From positions 1,178,001-1,242,000 of the forward strand of contig NZ_AP014612.1 in the NCBI RefSeq assembly GCF_002355215.1: a stretch of DNA of 64,000 nt. The letters are read 5' to 3'. The DNA comes from Streptococcus troglodytae (GTDB lineage Bacteria; Bacillota; Bacilli; Lactobacillales; Streptococcaceae). Within the stretch, counting starts at the first letter, position 1. The number at the start of each line of letters is the position of its first letter. The translations under genes and the position numbers were made by a program. The notes below the pieces were generated by a model that was given only the letters and a program-made list of their open reading frames with translations, ran no database searches and was not told where the DNA came from. Positions 9,588-20,800 of this stretch are shown one piece after another.

Positions 9588-11379
9588 TTTCTAACTCCTC
9601 CTTAGATAGTTGTGAATAAGCAATTTCTTGATAAATATCGTTATTAGCCAGTAATTCTTTGTGTGTTCCTTGACCAACAACTTTTCCTTGATCCAAGACT
9701 AAAATGTGATCAGCATCCATAATAGTTGAAATGCGTTGGGCGACAATCAACTTAGTCATTTCTTTGGTTTTCTTTGCCAAATCATTTCGCAGAATGCGAT
9801 CCGTCTTATAATCAAGAGCTGAGAAGGAGTCATCAAAAATAAGAATTTCTGGTTTGCGTGCAAGTGCACGGGCAATAGCTAAGCGCTGCTTTTGACCACC
9901 AGAGAAGTTGGTACCGCCTTGAGCTACCTCGGTATCAAGCCCCTTTTCCTTTTCTTCAACAAAATCTTTGGCTTGGGCTAATTCAAGAGCCTCCCAAATT
10001 TTAGCATCTTCAAGCGGCGTTTGATCGCTTTGCCCAAATGCAATGTTAGAACGAATGGTTCCACTAAAAAGAACTGCCTTTTGCGGAATATAGCCGACTT
10101 TATTGTTGAGGTCATCATGACTGTAATCTTGCACTTTGATGCCATCTATTTTAATCCATCCTTCTGTAGCATCATAAAAACGAGGAATCAGATTAACAAG
10201 AGTTGATTTTCCTGAACCAGTGGAACCAATGAAAGCAACCGTTTGGCCAGCTTTGGCACTGAAAGAGACATGCTCAATAACTGCACGAGAATTTTTACTG
10301 TAACGAAAAGACACATCATGAAATTCAATTTCTCCCTCGTGGCCATTGTCTGCTTTAGAATGTTCTTTGAAGTGTACAGATGAGTCCAGAGCCAAAACTT
10401 CATTAATCCGTTTAGCAGAAACTAAAGCACGCGGTAAAATGATAAAGATAGCAACCATCATCATAAAACCGACAACAACCTGCATGGCATAAGATGAAAA
10501 GACAACCATATCACTGAAAACATTGATACGATTAGCAATTGCACCTTTAGCAGCAATTGCACTGGTCATAGGAATTTTGATATCGTTCAAAAGGTAAGCA
10601 CCAATCCAATAAATAGCTAGTGTTAAACCACTTGAAACAACTGTCATAACTGGATTCATTAGCGACATCAGACGGTAGACCAATAAATTCAATTTCGTCA
10701 GGCTTTTATTTTCCCGCTTAAATTTAGCGTCCTGATAATCTTCTGCATTGTAAGCCCGAACAACACGAACACCACTCAAAGATTCACGAGTTGTAGAATT
10801 TAGAGCATCCGTCAAGCTCTGCACCTGACGCTGTCTTGGAAAAGCGATAAACATCTAAACAGACAGCATAACAAAGACAATTAAGACGGCAACACCGACT
10901 GCTCCTGTCCATTCATCACTTTTACCCCAAATTTTAGTCAAGGCCCAAACTGCCATGATTGGACCGCGTGTCACCACTTGCATTCCCATAACGATCATGA
11001 TTTGCAGCTGTGTCAAATCATTAGTCGTCCGTGTGAGAAGACTGGGAATGGAAAATTTCTTAATTTCTGCCTCTGAATAATCCATAACCTGATTGAAAAT
11101 ATCAGATCGAAGGCGAGTTGTGAAGCTGGCAGCGGTTCTTGAAGCTAAAAAACCAACTAGAATGGCCATTAAAAAGCTCCCAAATGAAAACATGAGCATC
11201 TTAGAACCCGGATCCATAATATCTGAAGCAGTCGTTCCCTTAGTCTGCAGCAAGGTTGTAATGTTGGACATATATTCGGGTGTCTTCAAATCCATCCAAA
11301 CAGCCAAACAGATAAAGGCAGTACTAAGGAGAATCATGCCCCACTCTCTAGCATTTAGACGTTTAAAAATTTTAAACAT
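9577..11379 (-). pseudogene. rcrP: ABC exporter subunit RcrP, interrupted by TAG
   Basis: Reading from ATG 11379, the first transmembrane helices run for 174 codons and end at a TAG at 10855-10857. The same frame continues at once with ATG and 425 more codons, giving a 600-residue RcrP if the stop is read through. The second part holds the rest of the membrane domain and the ATPase: Walker A GSTGSGKSTLVNLI, signature FSGGQKQRLAIARAL and Walker B ILIFDDSFSALD. The TAG falls inside a membrane segment. Because ATG follows directly, a downstream polypeptide could restart there, but it would lack two or three helices and probably not work. A single substitution explains it; no indel is needed. Confidence 0.85.
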
Positions 11380-11382
11380 GAA

Positions 11383-11816
11383 TTACTCCTTCTTTTCTAA
11401 ATTTTGTTTGATTTGTTTAAAAACTTTTCGAGCAACTGATAAGTCTTCCTGACTAATATCTTTTAGAAGCAACTTTTTAAGATCTGTTAAAAAAACAGTC
11501 ATTTTTCCAGCTTTCTCATGCCCTAATGGTGTTAAAACAATTTGCTTGTATCGTCTGTCTCTTCTGGAAGGAATAACAGAAATAAAACCATTTTTTTCCA
11601 TTCGTTTAATGAGATTGCTGGTTACGGATTTTGAGATATCTAACCTTTTCTCAATATCTTTAATAAAAATTTCCTTTCCCTGATTATCCTTTAAAAACAT
11701 AACTGTCCATCCCTGAGGTCCGGACAGATGTTCAACACCATGGCTTTTGGATAATTCTTGAATATATCTTTCTGTTGCTGTAATGAGGTTTTAAACTCAC
11801 TAAAAGGCTCTTTCAT
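11383..11816 (-). pseudogene. rcrR: MarR-family repressor RcrR, frameshifted near the N-terminus
   Basis: Start ATG 11816 opens MKEPFSEFKTSLQQ, then the frame is lost near 11772-11776. Adding one base gives YIQELSKSHGVEHLSG and a 144-residue MarR protein, the length known for RcrR. The winged helix is visible as IEKRLDISKSVTSNLIKRME and the wing as PSRRDRRYKQIVLT. RcrR represses its own operon. As given, translation could begin at an internal ATG near 11700 and make about 105 residues without the dimerisation helices. The gene ends three bases before rcrP. Confidence 0.82.
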
Positions 11817-11833
11817 AAAACACCTCACTCTTT

Positions 11834-11858
11834 ATGAGAACATTGCAATAGTTCTCAT
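11834..11858 (-). promoter_or_regulatory. RcrR operator (inverted repeat)
   Basis: Perfect inverted repeat ATGAGAAC-N9-GTTCTCAT between the -10 box and the rcrR start. A second, imperfect copy (AGTTTCTATGAGAACT) lies at 11901-11916 just upstream of the -35 box. The two sites bracket the promoter, a classic autorepression layout for a MarR regulator. Confidence 0.85.
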
Positions 11859-11866
11859 GAAAACTA

Positions 11867-11894
11867 TTATAAAGATTCCTAAAACTATTGTCAA
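11867..11894 (-). promoter_or_regulatory. rcrRPQ promoter
   Basis: Minus-strand TTGACA (11894-11889) and TATAAT (11872-11867) are both consensus and are 16-17 bases apart. The promoter lies between the two inverted repeats. Confidence 0.88.
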
Positions 11895-12068
11895 GAAAAA
11901 AGTTTCTATGAGAACTAATTTCATTTTTATGGCTTGATGGCGATAAAATCACTTTAAACGATTGCTTTTTCGCTGTGGTGAAAGTGCTCAAACTGCTTAT
12001 AGTTCTATTATGAGGAGTTGGTAAGACCTAGGGTCGCTAAAAAGAATGGAACTCCCTTGAATTTCTAA

Positions 12069-12087
12069 AATAGTCCGCTGGACTATT
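12069..12087. repeat. Small perfect hairpin in the rcrR-queC gap
   Basis: AATAGTCC paired with GGACTATT around a 3-base loop. It lies in a gene-free stretch (about 11900-12240) in which nothing else stands out. It could be a weak terminator or part of a degenerate intergenic repeat similar to text near 16900-16960. Confidence 0.4.
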
Positions 12088-12246
12088 CACTTTTTCGCCT
12101 TCATTACTTAAGGAAAGCCATAATCATAAAAAGAATAATTCATTTCCAAACAAGCCTAATCCTTCTGACTACTTTCTAAGACTGGCTTTATTGAACATAT
12201 TTGCTTTTCCCTTATTTTCATGTTACCATATTGAAGAATTATATTA

Positions 12247-12280
12247 GGATGTTTGGGAGAAGCCATCTATAAAAAAACCA
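12247..12280 (+). ncRNA. preQ1-I riboswitch aptamer
   Basis: P1 stem GATG (12248-12251) with CATC (12264-12267). An A-rich tail (TATAAAAAAACCA) follows; its CCA (12278-12280) can pair with UGG in the loop (12254-12256) to make the H-type pseudoknot of class I preQ1 sensors. The element stands directly ahead of queC, the pathway that makes preQ1, and is followed by a terminator. A longer reading of queC from 12253 would run through it and is rejected. Confidence 0.75.
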
Positions 12281-12294
12281 GTCTATTATTTGGC

Positions 12295-12320
12295 ACTCCT
12301 ATTTGTAATAGGGGTTTTTC
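12295..12320 (+). terminator. Riboswitch expression platform terminator
   Basis: Stem ACTCCTAT (12295-12302) with ATAGGGGT (12308-12315) and a T-rich tail. It begins 14 bases after the aptamer, so preQ1 binding would favour termination before queC. TGG just upstream of the stem (about 12291-12293) could pair with the aptamer tail as an antiterminator. Confidence 0.75.
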
Positions 12321-12360
12321 TTTTGTTCAAATATCCTTAATGAAATCCAAAGGAGTTTTT

Positions 12361-13038
12361 ATGAAACGTCAATCAGCTCTTGTTGTCTTTAGTGGCGGTC
12401 AGGATTCAACTACCTGCCTTTTTTGGGCAATGAAGCATTATGAATATGTCGAAACGGTTACCTTTTCCTATGGCCAACGTCACAGTCAAGAATTAGAGGT
12501 TGCCAAGGAAATTGCTGCAGAACAAGGCGTGAAACACCATATCCTTGATATGTCTTTACTGGGACAAATAACAGAAAATGCCTTAACTTCTGACATAGCT
12601 ATAGAAACAAAAGACGGTGAAGTCCCCAATACTTTTGTTGATGGCAGAAATCATCTCTTTCTTTCCTTTGCTGCAGTCCTTGCCAAACAGCGCAATATAA
12701 AAGATATTGTCACCGGAGTCTGTCAAACAGATTTTTCAGGTTATCCTGACTGTCGTGATGTTTTTGTCAAGTCTCTCAATGTTACCTTAAATCTTGCTAT
12801 GGATTATGAATTTGTCATTCAGACACCTTTGATGTGGCTAGATAAAGCGGAAACATGGGAACTGGCAGACCGATTAGGGAAATTTGATTACGTTCGTCAA
12901 AAGACTCTGACCTGCTACAATGGTATTCGCGGGACAGGCTGCGGACAATGCCCAGCCTGCCATTTACGTCAAGCTGGACTTGAAAAATATCTTAGTCAGA
13001 AAGGAAAAATTAATGTTCTTAGCTCCAAAAGAAATTAA
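12361..13038 (+). CDS. queC: 7-cyano-7-deazaguanine synthase QueC
   Basis: 225 residues. Converts 7-carboxy-7-deazaguanine to preQ0 with ATP and ammonia in the queuosine pathway. The PP-loop is [15 protein letters not shown] near the N-terminus. The C-terminal zinc site is [16 protein letters not shown] with four cysteines. The ATG at 12361 has AAAGGAG ahead of it and starts where the family starts. It overlaps queD by 26 bases. First gene of a four-gene operon under the preQ1 riboswitch candidate. Confidence 0.95.
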   Translation: MKRQSALVVFSGGQDSTTCLFWAMKHYEYVETVTFSYGQRHSQELEVAKEIAAEQGVKHHILDMSLLGQITENALTSDIAIETKDGEVPNTFVDGRNHLFLSFAAVLAKQRNIKDIVTGVCQTDFSGYPDCRDVFVKSLNVTLNLAMDYEFVIQTPLMWLDKAETWELADRLGKFDYVRQKTLTCYNGIRGTGCGQCPACHLRQAGLEKYLSQKGKINVLSSKRN

Positions 13039-13459
13039 AAAAGAGACAGGAGAATCACTCGTTTACTGTCCCAAACGCGTTCTTGTATCTAAAGAATTCA
13101 CCTTTGATGCTGCCCATCATCTCTTCAATTATGAAGGGAAATGCAAAGCCTTACATGGACATACTTATCATTTACAAATCGCTGTTAGTGCTTTTCTTGA
13201 TGAGCGCGGAATGGCTTATGATTTTAGAGACTTGAAAAGGATTTACCAAGAATATTTAGAACCAAAACTAGACCACCGCTACCTTAATGAAAGTCTGCCC
13301 TACATGAATACAACTGCTGAAAACATGGTTTATTGGATTTACAAAACAATCGAGAAAGCTTTAACTGATGAGCGCGGTTTGCAAATGGAACGCGTCCGTC
13401 TCTACGAAACACCCTCAGCTTATGCTGAATTTAGAAGAGAATGGGACTTAAAATCATGA
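13013..13459 (+). CDS. queD: 6-carboxytetrahydropterin synthase QueD
   Basis: 148 residues of the PTPS fold. Makes 6-carboxy-5,6,7,8-tetrahydropterin from dihydroneopterin triphosphate. Zinc-binding histidines appear in FDAAHHL and HGHTYHLQI, and the catalytic cysteine in CKALHGHTY. The C-terminal glutamate motif [13 protein letters not shown] is present. The start at 13013 has AAAGGAAA upstream and lies inside the queC end; a longer frame from 12920 is not needed. Confidence 0.95.
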   Translation: MFLAPKEIKKETGESLVYCPKRVLVSKEFTFDAAHHLFNYEGKCKALHGHTYHLQIAVSAFLDERGMAYDFRDLKRIYQEYLEPKLDHRYLNESLPYMNTTAENMVYWIYKTIEKALTDERGLQMERVRLYETPSAYAEFRREWDLKS

Positions 13460-14172
13460 AAAAACAGCATCTGTTAAAGTTACCCATTTTAGAAATTTTT
13501 GGGCCGACCTTCCAAGGAGAGGGCCGAGCTATTGGTCAAAAAACTATGTTTGTTCGTACAGGCGGCTGTGATTATCACTGCGATTGGTGTGACTCTGCTT
13601 TTACTTGGGACGGTTCTGAAAAGCCAACTATGATGACCAGTGACCAAATTATTGAAGCATTAGATAAACTTGGTACTTATGATTATGTGACACTCTCTGG
13701 TGGCAATCCTTGCCTTCTGGCTGCTAATATGGCCCAACTCGTTAGTAAACTCAAAAAAAGACAAGTCACTCTTGCGGTTGAGACCCAAGGTTCCCGTTGG
13801 CAGGAATGGCTGAAAGCCATTGATCAAGTAACTCTAAGCCCTAAACCGCCGTCCAGCAAAATGAAAGTAAACTTACAAACTCTTGATTTTATCGTATCAA
13901 ATTTAGATCCACAAAAAGTAACTTACAAAATCCCTATCTTTGACGAGGCCGATTTAGCATTCGCCCAAATGATCCAAGAACGCTATCAGCCAGATGTCCT
14001 TTATCTGTCTGTTGGAAATCCAGAACCAAAAGCCAGTGGTGATATTGTCCAAAATCAGCTGAAACGCTTAAAAAAGTTATGGGAACACATTGCTCAAGAT
14101 GATTCTTGGGGAAATGTTCGCGTCTTACCGCAATTGCATACACTTGTTTATGATAATAAACGTGGTGTCTAG
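13456..14172 (+). CDS. queE: 7-carboxy-7-deazaguanine synthase QueE
   Basis: 238-residue radical SAM enzyme that contracts the pterin ring to 7-carboxy-7-deazaguanine. The N-terminus has IFGPTFQGEGRAIGQ and the iron-sulfur cluster cysteines are in GCDYHCDWCDSAFTW (CxxxCxxC). GNP motif: TLSGGNPCL. ATG 13456 overlaps the queD stop (ATGA); an in-frame ATG at 13441 would add five residues. The C-terminal PQLHTLVYDNKRGV is typical of the Gram-positive form. Confidence 0.93.
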   Translation: MKKQHLLKLPILEIFGPTFQGEGRAIGQKTMFVRTGGCDYHCDWCDSAFTWDGSEKPTMMTSDQIIEALDKLGTYDYVTLSGGNPCLLAANMAQLVSKLKKRQVTLAVETQGSRWQEWLKAIDQVTLSPKPPSSKMKVNLQTLDFIVSNLDPQKVTYKIPIFDEADLAFAQMIQERYQPDVLYLSVGNPEPKASGDIVQNQLKRLKKLWEHIAQDDSWGNVRVLPQLHTLVYDNKRGV

Positions 14173-14184
14173 AAAGGAACAAAT

Positions 14185-14673
14185 ATGTCACAAGAAGAAA
14201 TAAAAGACTTAACTCTTTTGGGAAACCAAAAGACTAACTACAACTTTGATTATGATCCCAATATTTTGGAAGCTTTCGATAATCGCCATCAAGATAACGA
14301 TTACTTCATCAAGTTTAACTGTCCAGAATTTACCTCTCTGTGTCCTATAACGGGACAGCCTGATTTTGCAACTATCTACCTCTCTTATATTCCAGATAAA
14401 AAATGCGTTGAATCCAAATCACTCAAACTTTATCTCTTTAGTTACCGTAACCATGGTGATTTTCATGAGAATTGCATTAATACGATTGGCAAAGATCTCG
14501 TTGATCTATTACAGCCTCGTTATCTAGAAGTATGGGGTAAATTTACACCGCGCGGCGGGATTTCTATCGATCCTTATTATAATTACGGACACCCAAATAC
14601 CAAATATGAAGAAATGGCGGCTTATCGTCTGATGAACCATGATCTCTACCCAGAAACAATTAATAATCGTTAA
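14185..14673 (+). CDS. queF: NADPH-dependent 7-cyano-7-deazaguanine reductase QueF
   Basis: 162 residues, the short (YkvM-type) QueF that reduces preQ0 to preQ1, the last small-molecule step before insertion in tRNA. The nucleophilic cysteine lies in [15 protein letters not shown], which also holds the catalytic aspartate, and the NADPH motif is [13 protein letters not shown]. It follows queE by 12 bases with AGAAAGGAA ahead of the ATG. Its product would close the feedback loop at the riboswitch. Confidence 0.95.
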   Translation: MSQEEIKDLTLLGNQKTNYNFDYDPNILEAFDNRHQDNDYFIKFNCPEFTSLCPITGQPDFATIYLSYIPDKKCVESKSLKLYLFSYRNHGDFHENCINTIGKDLVDLLQPRYLEVWGKFTPRGGISIDPYYNYGHPNTKYEEMAAYRLMNHDLYPETINNR

Positions 14674-14782
14674 GCTTTTTGATTAAAATAATTAGCAGTA
14701 AATGCCCTTACTGTCTGCATTTGGCATATAAAGCTATAGACCCCCTTTTTCCTTTATATTATAATAAAGACAGGAGGTCACT

Positions 14783-15235
14783 ATGATGAAAAATGAATTG
14801 AAAACTTTTCTTAAACCAACTCTTCTTAGAGTGATTGTTATCCTAAGTATCACCTTTCTGCTGTCGGCTTTCTTATACTGGGGAGAAAGGGATCGCTTTA
14901 ATGCCAGAAATGTTTTATGTACTGGAATAATCATTACAGCAATTGCTGGCGCTTGGAATATCTACGATCTTAACTCTCTGTCTCTCATTAAGCGCAGTCT
15001 TATTCATTTTTTATTAATGGTCATTACTATTTTACCCACACTTCTATTAAGCGGCTGGTTCCCAATAAAAACTTTCGGTGACATCGTTTTAATGATTGCT
15101 ATCTTTTTGTTCAGCGGTCTGCTTTGCTGGACAATCGGATACCTTGCTTTTCGAAATAAAAATAAGGTCTGGAAACTCACTTCCAGGCCTTATATATATT
15201 TATTGAAGGACTTATTTAAGAAAGCTGTAACTTAA
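14783..15235 (+). CDS. DUF3021-like membrane protein
   Basis: 150 residues with four hydrophobic segments at about 15-35, 45-65, 75-95 and 105-125, the pattern of DUF3021. Members are often encoded with LytTR DNA-binding regulators, but none is next to this one. AGGAGG precedes the ATG. Function unknown. It ends convergent with gdhA, separated by a small inverted repeat (15228-15237 with 15247-15256) that could end transcription from both sides. Confidence 0.65.
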   Translation: MMKNELKTFLKPTLLRVIVILSITFLLSAFLYWGERDRFNARNVLCTGIIITAIAGAWNIYDLNSLSLIKRSLIHFLLMVITILPTLLLSGWFPIKTFGDIVLMIAIFLFSGLLCWTIGYLAFRNKNKVWKLTSRPYIYLLKDLFKKAVT

Positions 15236-15263
15236 GATTATTGTATTCTTAAGTTACTAATAC

Positions 15264-16631
<1,368 letters not shown>

Positions 16632-16971
16632 TTAGTTTCGTAATTTTGATTACGTAGAATATTATAAATTTTCTGAATATTCTTGTCAAGCATTTTTCTT
16701 ATTTTTGAAAAATTTATTGTTTCATGTTATAAAAATAACATTCATTAGATTAAAATGTAGCAAACTTAATTTTCAACGTAATCTTTTTTAGCTCTGCAAC
16801 TGTTTGTTTCTAATTTCTCTTATTGGAGTGTTTTCCTAGACTCCTAATGATTTCGCGTCCTATTTCTCTATTTTGTTCTTGTCCGTTTAACGCCCTTTGT
16901 ATCTTGGGTTAGGCATGGAATTCTATGGTTTTTCTGAAATTATCCACTGAATAATTTCACCTACCGGCAAG

Positions 16972-16998
16972 CTCAAACAGTTTAGGGAACTGTTTGAG
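16972..16998. repeat. Perfect 11-bp hairpin
   Basis: CTCAAACAGTT and AACTGTTTGAG around a 5-base loop, in the otherwise featureless 530-base gap between gdhA and the HdeD-like gene. It has only a short T run, so its role is uncertain. The text around 16900-16960 resembles 12030-12090. Confidence 0.5.
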
Positions 16999-17143
16999 TT
17001 TAAAAGAAAGACTCAAAAGAAAAGGTTGGCTCAATTTAAGATATAATCTTTTTCAAGCTTAAAATGGCATTTCTAGAAATTTGTTTTTTGACAAGTTCTC
17101 CATCATTTTATACAATTAAGAAAACAGTTTAAGGAGTTCATAT

Positions 17144-17668
17144 ATGAAATGGTTTACACTTATCTCAGGAGTCTTAACATTTTTAATCGGGATTTGGATT
17201 TTTGCTAATCCGCTTGTTGTCACTGCTTCAATTGGTTGGCTGCTAGCATTAATCATTTTTTTAGTTGGTATTACAGGGTTTATTGATTATATGTCTAAAT
17301 CGCGTGAAGAAAGAACTGTCTGGAATCTTTTGCAAAGTGTTGTTTCTATTATTTTCGGGTTCATTCTTCTAACATCTTCCATCTTTTCATTGACAACAGC
17401 GGTTGTTGCTATTGCCGCCTATTGGGTTATCTTAATCGGTATTCTAAGACTTATTTCCGGCTACCGTTTGCGTCAGATGGGCTTTCCGCAAAGCAATCGG
17501 TTCTTTTGGACAGGTGGTTTTGCGCTTTTATTGGGACTTATTCTATTAGGACAGCCTCTCCTTTCTTCAGCTATTATCGGTCGCTTTGTGGCTCTTCTTT
17601 TGATGGCGACAGGTATTTCCAGCTTCCTTGTTTTTTGCGTTTACCTTGATAATAAGCTTTATTCGTAA
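17144..17668 (+). CDS. HdeD-like (DUF308) membrane protein
   Basis: 174 residues with six hydrophobic segments arranged as three pairs, typical of HdeD/DUF308 proteins. FLIGIWIFANPLVVTASIGW and LLGLILLGQPLLSS are repeat-like motifs with the usual small-residue and proline pattern. E. coli HdeD is tied to acid resistance, but the role here is not shown. AAGGAG site before the ATG and a terminator after the stop mark a single-gene unit. Confidence 0.8.
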   Translation: MKWFTLISGVLTFLIGIWIFANPLVVTASIGWLLALIIFLVGITGFIDYMSKSREERTVWNLLQSVVSIIFGFILLTSSIFSLTTAVVAIAAYWVILIGILRLISGYRLRQMGFPQSNRFFWTGGFALLLGLILLGQPLLSSAIIGRFVALLLMATGISSFLVFCVYLDNKLYS

Positions 17669-17707
17669 AAACATAGGCATTTGCAAAAGCTAAACAAAGT
17701 TTCACTC

Positions 17708-17757
17708 AGCTCTTAGAATCACTGCTATCTTAGTGATTTTAAGGGCTTTTATTTTGC
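17708..17757 (+). terminator. Terminator after the HdeD-like gene
   Basis: 16-base arms (17708-17723 and 17732-17747) with a few wobble pairs, 8-base loop and a T-rich tail. Confidence 0.75.
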
Positions 17758-17825
17758 CAAAAAACTGAAGGACTCATCCAAATCAACGGTTTCTTCAATT
17801 TGACTGGCTACCGTCGCATCCTATA

Positions 17826-17857
17826 TAAAAAACGCGATCAGACTTGCTGATCACGTT
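17826..17857 (-). terminator. gtfD terminator
   Basis: On the minus strand an 11-bp stem (arms 17857-17847 and 17841-17831) is followed by a T-rich tail, 11 bases after the gtfD stop. Confidence 0.85.
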
Positions 17858-17867
17858 TAAAATACTG

Positions 17868-20800
17868 TCAGTAATATCTAGCGATACCCCACCGGTCAAT
17901 GCCAATACGTCTTCCATTGGCTAAAGTGACGACTTTGTTGTAAACCATGTTACCGCTATTCTTATCATAATAACGAAGAAGCCCTCGTTCATCATAAGCC
18001 ACATCACCTTTAACTTGTTTTCCTTCTCGTGTAAAGAAGATACGCTGACCGTTAATGCGTTGACTGCCTGTCAGAGCTTCACCATTTGAATCAAGATAGT
18101 ACCAATTACCATCCTTATCTGCTTCAAAGCGATTAACTTGTAATTCTCCTGAGTCAGCATGATAATAATGAACTTTTCCGTCATAGGTGACAAAGCTGCC
18201 TTTGACTTGTTTTCCATCGCTTGCAAAATAGAGCTTTTTACCAGCAATTGTCTGACTTCCTGTAACCGCAACACCGTCTGAACCAAAATAATACCAATTG
18301 TTTTGGCTGTCTGTTGCAAAGATATTGCGTGCTAATTCTCCTGAATTGGCAAGGAAATATTTCAGCTTACCATTATCTGTAATAATTTTACCTTTGATTT
18401 GCTTGCCATCTTGACCAAAGTAATAAGTCTTACCATCAATAGTTTGGACGCCAACCAAGGCAATACCATCTGAATTGAGATAGTACCAATCACCATTTTG
18501 ATCATTTGCAAAACGATTAACAGCCATATTCCCAGAACCATCATCAAAATAACGCTTTTTGCCATCGCTGTCTGTTATCCAAGCACCTTTGACTTGATAA
18601 CCATCTTGATCAAAGTACTGTGTATTGCCGTTAATGGTTTTCAAACCTACAGCCATGACTCCATTGGCATCAAAATAGCGCCACTTACTATCATTATCAA
18701 ATGAATAATATCCATTACTGTATCTATTTCCTAGATGGCCAAAATAGTTCTTGCTGCCATCAGCATTTTCCAAGAAAGACTCACGTAATTGAACACCATT
18801 TGATAAAAAGTATTGCACTTCGCCATTTAGATGCTGCAAGCCATAAACCATATGACCATTATTATCAAAGTAATACCAGTTTCCTTTGGCATCTTGAATA
18901 AAGCTGTTCTTGGCTTGATAACCACTAGTTGAATAGAAAGTCATCCCATTGCCATCATTAACAAAACCAGTCGAAGCTTCTTTGTTGGTCATCTGTTTTG
19001 GTAGATAGGTTTGATTCCCTTTCAGTTCAAAGTATTTGTCACTGGCATTATCTTTAAGAACATAACCAGCACCACGGCCTAGAATGTTTGTCCCATTGAA
19101 GTATTTTGCTTTCCATGCTGTGATTTTTTCGCTTGGATCAATCTTCTTACCATTTGAAATTTGCGTGCGGTTAAAGATACTTGGGTACTTAGCAGCGAGT
19201 TCACTAAGGAAAGCACCACCATATTTCGCTTGATAATCCTTACCATTACTCTTAGTGTTGGCAGCATAGAGTGTATTTTTGATTTCAGAATCTTTGCGAT
19301 ATTCACCATAATCGTTGACACGTGTAGCCGTCACAACTTCTTTGCCCGGAAGATTATAGATTTGATCTGGCACCCAATCCGCAATGACTTGAATACCGCC
19401 TTTATGCAGGGCCTTGACAGCATTAATCATGTCTTGTTGGGAACCGTATTTATTATTCTTACTCATGGCCAGATCATAACGATCCTCAAAAGCATAACCA
19501 TTCTGAATAATAGAATCTAGGAAAGAACCATCTTCAGAAGAGACATATTGCGGTGCCATTTCAAAGGAAGTGACACCCCAAGATTTGAAGAGGTCAATAT
19601 TTTGAGCAATCTTCTTATTGGTATATTCCGAGTCATTGGTCACAAAGTCTTGGAAGTTTGAAAAACCTTCGTAAATCAATTGAGAATCAAGAGCACTTGA
19701 TGATTCGTAGACTTGACCAGTAGCATTTGCCTTATTGCTTGCTGCTACACGAACGTCTTGATTGTCACTAGCTCCTACTGGAACCCAAACGGCTAAATAA
19801 CCTGATACTTGCGGATTCAAGTAACCTTGAATGTCACTGGAATCAAAGATTAATTCTCCTTTGTCATTGGTTTTGCGATAAAGGGATTTAGCAGCGGCAT
19901 CAGAAGTGTAGCTTGTCAAACCATCTTTAGTTGTCAAGAGGAGCGGACGGTACTCTTGATTTTTATGCGCAGCCCCCATATTGACAATCACTTTATCATT
20001 TTGATTCAATTTAAGACTAGGGTTATTACTGGTAATGACAGCCATACCTTGTGTTTTGGTTGCTTCATTGCCTTTATCTGCAGCTTCATTAGCTCCTGTA
20101 CCGTAACGAACAGAAGTCAAAACGCCTGTATAATCCCAATCCATCTGACTCTTATCACCTTCAACATAGGTGATCTTCATGTCTTGACCACCAGCAGCGT
20201 ATTTAATACGTGCTTTTAATAAAGTATCAATAGCATCATAATAAGGAGATTTAGTCGCCATATATTGGCCGTCATCACTGTACATATCACCATAATAAAG
20301 ACGCGTAATTGAATCTTTATTGGACAGCATCAAAGCATAGGCTGTCGGAATATTGGATTGTGTGTACTTTTTCTTAGCCTGACGCATGTCTTCGTTATAG
20401 ATCTTAAAGGCTTGCTTCAATTCATCCAAAGTAAAGGTCAAACCATCTGTTTTGGGATTAATCTGAGCTTTAATGATTTTAGCAATAACCGTTTGAACTT
20501 CACTGTCGTGAGCGCGGATAAAAATGTAGTTAGCCATACGTTCACTATTTTTACCTTCAGCTGAACGGTTATTCAAGCTATTTGTGATAACAGGTTCAAG
20601 TCCGCTGCGGATCTCACTTTTATTGCTTGCATCTTTTTCAAGAGGACGCGTCAAAGCATATAAAAGCGATAGGCGCAGTTTATTATCAATCGGTAACTGT
20701 GCACCTTTCGTATCTTTATTGTATTGAGGATCATTATCTGACCAAGCTTCTAAAATGGAGAGATGATCAATGGCATTTTTCTCGCTCTTATCAACACCAT

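Noticed and set aside
12253..12360. N-terminal extension of queC by 36 codons
   Set aside because: It lies on the riboswitch and terminator, matches nothing in QueC, and a good ribosome site precedes ATG 12361.
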